Positions 61,094 through 64,000 of a stretch of DNA of 64,000 nucleotides are shown here, piece by piece. Source of the stretch: an uncultured Anaerobutyricum sp. (GTDB lineage: Bacteria; Bacillota; Clostridia; Lachnospirales; Lachnospiraceae); the NCBI RefSeq assembly GCF_934307085.1, contig NZ_CAKRCF010000003.1:1-64000 (forward strand), given 5' to 3'. The notes under the pieces were generated by a model that saw nothing but the letters and a program-made list of their open reading frames with translations, was not told where the DNA came from and did no database searches. A program made the translations under genes and the position numbers. The first letter of the stretch is position 1; the number at the start of each line of letters is the position of its first letter.

Positions 61094-61324
61094 TTATTTC
61101 AGTTCATCATATTTCTTTTGTGCTCGTATGTCCCCTTGCTTCGCAGCTTCGTAATACCACTTTTTAGCTATATTCATATCTTTCAGTGTTCCTATTCCTT
61201 TTTCGACCATTACTGCATATTCATATTGTGCATCCACATTTCCTAATTCAGCTGCTTTTTTGCAAATTTCAGCTGCTTTACTATAGCTTCCTGCAAACTT
61301 TCTACTACACGGATAATTTGTATT
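61094..61324 (-). pseudogene. Sel1-repeat protein remnant
   Basis: A 76-codon open frame with no start codon and an in-frame stop just upstream (61325-61327). It encodes two Sel1-like repeats: KAAEICKKAAELGNVDAQYE, then a partial unit with GIGTLKDMNIAKKWYYEAA and GDIRAQKKYDELK. Sel1 proteins bind partners through helical solenoids. This is the C-terminal tail of a lost gene. The rest of 60962-61532 holds the leader copy and a terminator. Confidence 0.75.
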
Positions 61325-61377
61325 TTACGATGGGGTTCATCTAATAATACTGCCTTAAATAACTAGGAAACTCCAGC

Positions 61378-61415
61378 AAAAAAGGAACTGTCAATTTTCT
61401 GATAGTCCCTTTTTT
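61378..61415 (-). terminator. Rho-independent terminator of the secreted-protein gene at 61533
   Basis: AAAAAAGGAACTGTC pairs with GATAGTCCCTTTTTT with two mismatches and gives a T-run on the minus strand, about 120 bp after the stop codon. Confidence 0.8.
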
Positions 61416-61532
61416 ACCTTGCTAATATATTCAGCTTTTTTTTCCGTACAGTTTCTTCTATTTTCTATTCCCCAGTTTATTTAGAATTATCCCCATTTTT
61501 CAAACCATTTTCAACACTTTTGGGTTCTCACA

Positions 61533-62222
61533 CTATTTCACGTATTTTCTTCTATTCGCGGTGGTATTAGTGTGATATTTTATCTTTGTCTCTTTTGCAT
61601 TTTTCTGTAAGGATTTTGTTTTTCTCATACATTTTTTATAAGTTGTTCTCTTGCCATTTACCTTAAAAGAATGATAATAATATGGATATCCATCTATATA
61701 TCTTTTTACTACGCCTGACTCCCCATATGGTTTATAATCAGAAAAAGAATACTCTGCTAATCTGATTTTCTTTCCATTTTTTCCAAGACGGTAGTAATGT
61801 AAATCGACATTTCCTGTATTAGAATAGCAATCACAAAAATAATTTTTATTTTTATAAATTGTTATATCAGTAAAATGTCCTAATGACTTTACACGCCCTC
61901 CTGTATATGTATAAATTCGATTCCAGCCATACATATGTGGAGCTTCCATGTAATAAAGGACAAGCTCTTTTACACCATCTTTATTTATATCTATACAGTT
62001 AAATAACACTTTTTTAGAGGAAATATAGTAACCATCTGCCCATTTGATATCTTTTGACAATACTCTTCGGTAAGCTTTTAATGCATTCTTTTTTGTCTTA
62101 CTAGAAGCTGCCTGCACTGTTACTGTTCCCATACTCTGTGGAACAATATTACTCTGGCAGAGTAACAATAAAGCTGCAAGTATACACATTGTTTTTACTA
62201 TCTTTTTTATAGATTTCATCAT
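61533..62222 (-). CDS. secreted protein with DxDxDG-like loop and NRRK tail
   Basis: A 229-residue exported protein with a signal peptide (MCILAALLLLCQSN, cleavage near VQAAS). CIDINKDGVKELVLYYME resembles a calcium-binding loop in a beta-propeller-like secreted domain. YYRLGKNGKKIRLAEYSF and DGYPYYYHSFKVNG suggest a beta-rich fold. It ends TTANRRKYVK, like its upstream neighbour. GGGAGGATAACTTGTA precedes the ATG. It lies 34 bp downstream of that neighbour. Function unknown. Confidence 0.65.
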   Translation of the reverse strand: MMKSIKKIVKTMCILAALLLLCQSNIVPQSMGTVTVQAASSKTKKNALKAYRRVLSKDIKWADGYYISSKKVLFNCIDINKDGVKELVLYYMEAPHMYGWNRIYTYTGGRVKSLGHFTDITIYKNKNYFCDCYSNTGNVDLHYYRLGKNGKKIRLAEYSFSDYKPYGESGVVKRYIDGYPYYYHSFKVNGKRTTYKKCMRKTKSLQKNAKETKIKYHTNTTANRRKYVK

Positions 62223-62256
62223 TACAAGTTATCCTCCCATCCATTTAATAATTTTT

Positions 62257-62817
62257 CTATATTTTTCTTCTGTTTGCGGCAGTATTCTTAACAAATCTCA
62301 CTGTTTTTTTATATTTATAGCTGTTCTTGATTCTATTATACTGTGTGGAATCCATATATCCATAATTCTTAATGATTTTTCCACCTTTTCGAATCACACA
62401 TTTTTCGAACTTGTCCTCTGAATAAATTCTCCAGCTATGGCTGTTATAATACTCACATACGTAAGACTTTCCATCTTTTACGCATAAGAATAATGCTTCA
62501 TCAGACAGACCGCTATTAATATAATTTTGTCCTTTCTTTGTATATAAATCTATGCCTCTTCCAGCGCTAAGACTTCCTACCTTTCTAACTTTTCCACCTT
62601 TATAATAATAGATCTTACATCCTGTGTAAATGCCTTTTCCATATCCTTTATATGTTCCAATTAATAATACAGGCTTATTTCGATCACCAATATTTACGAC
62701 TTTAAAATACTTTTTGCCACTTACGTTATTGGCCAGATATCTTTTATAGGCTTTCTTCATAGAAGATGCAGACGCTGCCTGGACATTGCCTGCTGGCAAT
62801 ATATTCACATTTTTCAT
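62257..62817 (-). CDS. secreted-protein paralogue with a degraded signal peptide
   Basis: A 186-residue protein, a partial paralogue of the next gene. It has the same basic, tyrosine-rich style (IYYYKGGKVRKVGSL) and the same C-terminal NTAANRRK. The N-terminus is only MKNVNILPAGNVQAAS: the signal-peptidase-like end VQAAS is kept but the hydrophobic core is missing. AAAAGGATGAAAA precedes the ATG. It may have lost export through a 5' deletion, or the true start may be different. Confidence 0.6.
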   Translation of the reverse strand: MKNVNILPAGNVQAASASSMKKAYKRYLANNVSGKKYFKVVNIGDRNKPVLLIGTYKGYGKGIYTGCKIYYYKGGKVRKVGSLSAGRGIDLYTKKGQNYINSGLSDEALFLCVKDGKSYVCEYYNSHSWRIYSEDKFEKCVIRKGGKIIKNYGYMDSTQYNRIKNSYKYKKTVRFVKNTAANRRKI

Positions 62818-63027
62818 CCTTTTATATCTTGTTTTTTATTATAACCGTTGTATTTTTTAATACAATAAGATCTGTCCAAATGGTCGTTTTTTCGACACTT
62901 TTGGTAGTAATACTGGCGTTTTCTTACTTTTATTCCTCAATCTGCTCCATAAATTTGTTAGAAATCTTAGTAACATAGTGTATTTGAAAAATTATTTTTT
63001 TCTACAAAATAAAAGTTTTTACACCAG

Positions 63028-63056
63028 AAAAGAGGCTGTCATAAAACAGTCTCTTT
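63028..63056 (-). terminator. terminator-like hairpin after the Asp-box/YARHG gene
   Basis: AAAAGAGGCTGT pairs with ACAGTCTCTTT (one mismatch) around a short loop; minus-strand Ts follow. It lies 22 bp beyond the stop codon. Confidence 0.6.
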
Positions 63057-63077
63057 GACTTACAGTTATACAAAAAT

Positions 63078-64000
63078 TTAATCCGCTTCTTCTTCAAGTA
63101 GCTCTTTCCTTATCTTCGCCAAATTTTCAATATTTGCTTTCTGACAGAAATTCATGTCTGCTTCTGTAATCTTTTTTTTAGGAATTTTATTGTACCAGCT
63201 TGTACTAGAAAACCAATCTTCATATTCAGTTCCTGAATAGTCATATCCCATACGTGCATAAATTTCATTTAACGCCTGACTAACTACATATTCATAAGAC
63301 GTCGCACATACATCACCTGGGATAAATAAGCTATTTAATTCGTCTTTATTAAGAATATGCGAATCAGATTCTTCAACAATATAGTCAGATTCACCCTTCA
63401 TCCATTTTACAACATTCAAAGCACACTGATTTTCTTTTGTTACTGAAACCATTCCATTAAAATCACAATATCCCTCACCAAGCTGAATATCTTCGTTAAG
63501 GCCATGTGAAAATAATGACCATGAAATGTAGATTCTATCATTATCTACATCTATCTTCTCTACACTGAAATATACATTACTTATCCCTCTCATTTTCCCA
63601 GGAATCTCATCGAGAGCATCAAAAAACTGTTTCGTTGCTTCCGGAAATGTAAGGTAACGTTCTTTAAACGTTTTTCCGTAATCTTGAGACAAATACAGGA
63701 TAGGCTGACTTTTATTTTTAGTACAAAACATCGCAATATTTTCTTTCATACGCAAGCCATTCGAAATATCATGGTCATACAATAATTGTTTGTCATTTAC
63801 ATCCCAAGTTTTCCCATAGTCCTGCGTTGTAAGAACATTAGCGTTATTAATTTTATGACTTTGTAATCCCCGACTACCTGGAAACAACATAATTCCATGC
63901 CCGTCCTCACTCATAGTATAATCAATGATATCCACTAATGTATTTTTCCAGATTTTTTCTTCATCTCCATCCCAACCGTCATGAGCCGCCATATTCTGGG
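63078..64000 (-). CDS. Asp-box (BNR) protein with C-terminal YARHG domain, partial at window edge
   Basis: At least 304 residues; the frame stays open to the window end (preceding codons read Gln-Asn), so the N-terminus is missing. Two Asp-box motifs, TTQDYGKTWDV and LSQDYGKTFKE, are typical of sialidase-like beta-propellers. The last 80 residues form a YARHG domain (ALNEIYARMGYDY, DWFSSTSWYNKIP, ENLAKIRKELL), an extracellular domain usually C-terminal. It is probably surface-located. The export signal would lie outside the window. Confidence 0.7.
   Translation of the reverse strand, partial: QNMAAHDGWDGDEEKIWKNTLVDIIDYTMSEDGHGIMLFPGSRGLQSHKINNANVLTTQDYGKTWDVNDKQLLYDHDISNGLRMKENIAMFCTKNKSQPILYLSQDYGKTFKERYLTFPEATKQFFDALDEIPGKMRGISNVYFSVEKIDVDNDRIYISWSLFSHGLNEDIQLGEGYCDFNGMVSVTKENQCALNVVKWMKGESDYIVEESDSHILNKDELNSLFIPGDVCATSYEYVVSQALNEIYARMGYDYSGTEYEDWFSSTSWYNKIPKKKITEADMNFCQKANIENLAKIRKELLEEEAD

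Noticed and set aside
1-64000. tRNA and rRNA genes
   Set aside because: No sequence with a recognisable T-arm GTTCRANNC plus acceptor pairing, and no rRNA segments, were noticed. A short tRNA could be missed without a covariance search.

Overview
The window looks like chromosomal DNA of a low-GC, spore-forming, anaerobic Clostridia species, most likely a Lachnospiraceae gut bacterium. The reasons are an A+T-rich sequence with strong AGGAGG ribosome sites, a complete spoIIA operon and five spoVA genes, a four-subunit 2-oxoacid:ferredoxin oxidoreductase, and large genes of the DUF5716/DUF5717 type that I associate with Lachnospiraceae. No rRNA, tRNA or CRISPR array was recognised.

Layout. 0-8.5 kb: an S1-domain protein, fluoride exporter crcB, a nitrilase-family amidase, an AGCS amino-acid symporter, the CDP-ribitol pair tarI-tarJ, and a shikimate dehydrogenase fused in frame to an HD phosphohydrolase. 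Three tandem 126-bp repeats precede the fusion. 8.8-21.3 kb: a DUF421 membrane protein, the porCDAB-type operon, a YqeY-family protein, an internally deleted IS200 copy, leuS, an L,D-transpeptidase, a VOC protein and a class A penicillin-binding protein. 21.4-28.7 kb, minus strand: spoIIAA-spoIIAB-sigF, then spoVAA-AB-AC, then a DUF4003-like gene and truA, then spoVAD-AE. The spoVA genes are therefore split. 29-40.7 kb: a zinc-ribbon/TPR membrane protein, a 50-codon gene, folC, valS, and a three-gene cluster of a TPR protein, a degenerate actin/Hsp70-fold protein and a 1174-residue solenoid. 40.9-52 kb: an ion antiporter, an HD hydrolase, a secreted subtilisin, dus, pepD, trmO, gtrA and a secreted C69 dipeptidase. 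52-57.7 kb: cell-envelope proteins (zinc-ribbon/coiled-coil, amidase, repeat protein, small membrane protein). 57.7-64 kb: an accessory region with unknown proteins, a membrane zincin candidate, an ADP-ribosylglycohydrolase, gene remnants, a secreted paralogue pair and an edge-truncated Asp-box/YARHG protein.

The most unusual feature is a family of at least eight long intergenic hairpins (about 125-200 bp). Their arm sequences differ from copy to copy but stay perfectly complementary, while internal-loop and apical motifs are conserved. Most copies sit just after a stop codon in a fixed orientation, which suggests structured terminators. Two copies break that rule and some share terminal inverted motifs, which suggests mobility. 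The other main candidates are the DUF5716/5717/TPR cluster and the AroE-HD fusion with its tandem repeat leader.

Limits. All calls come from reading the sequence, with no database search. Promoters are consensus matches only. Gene starts were chosen from ribosome-binding sites and often lie downstream of the longest open frame.
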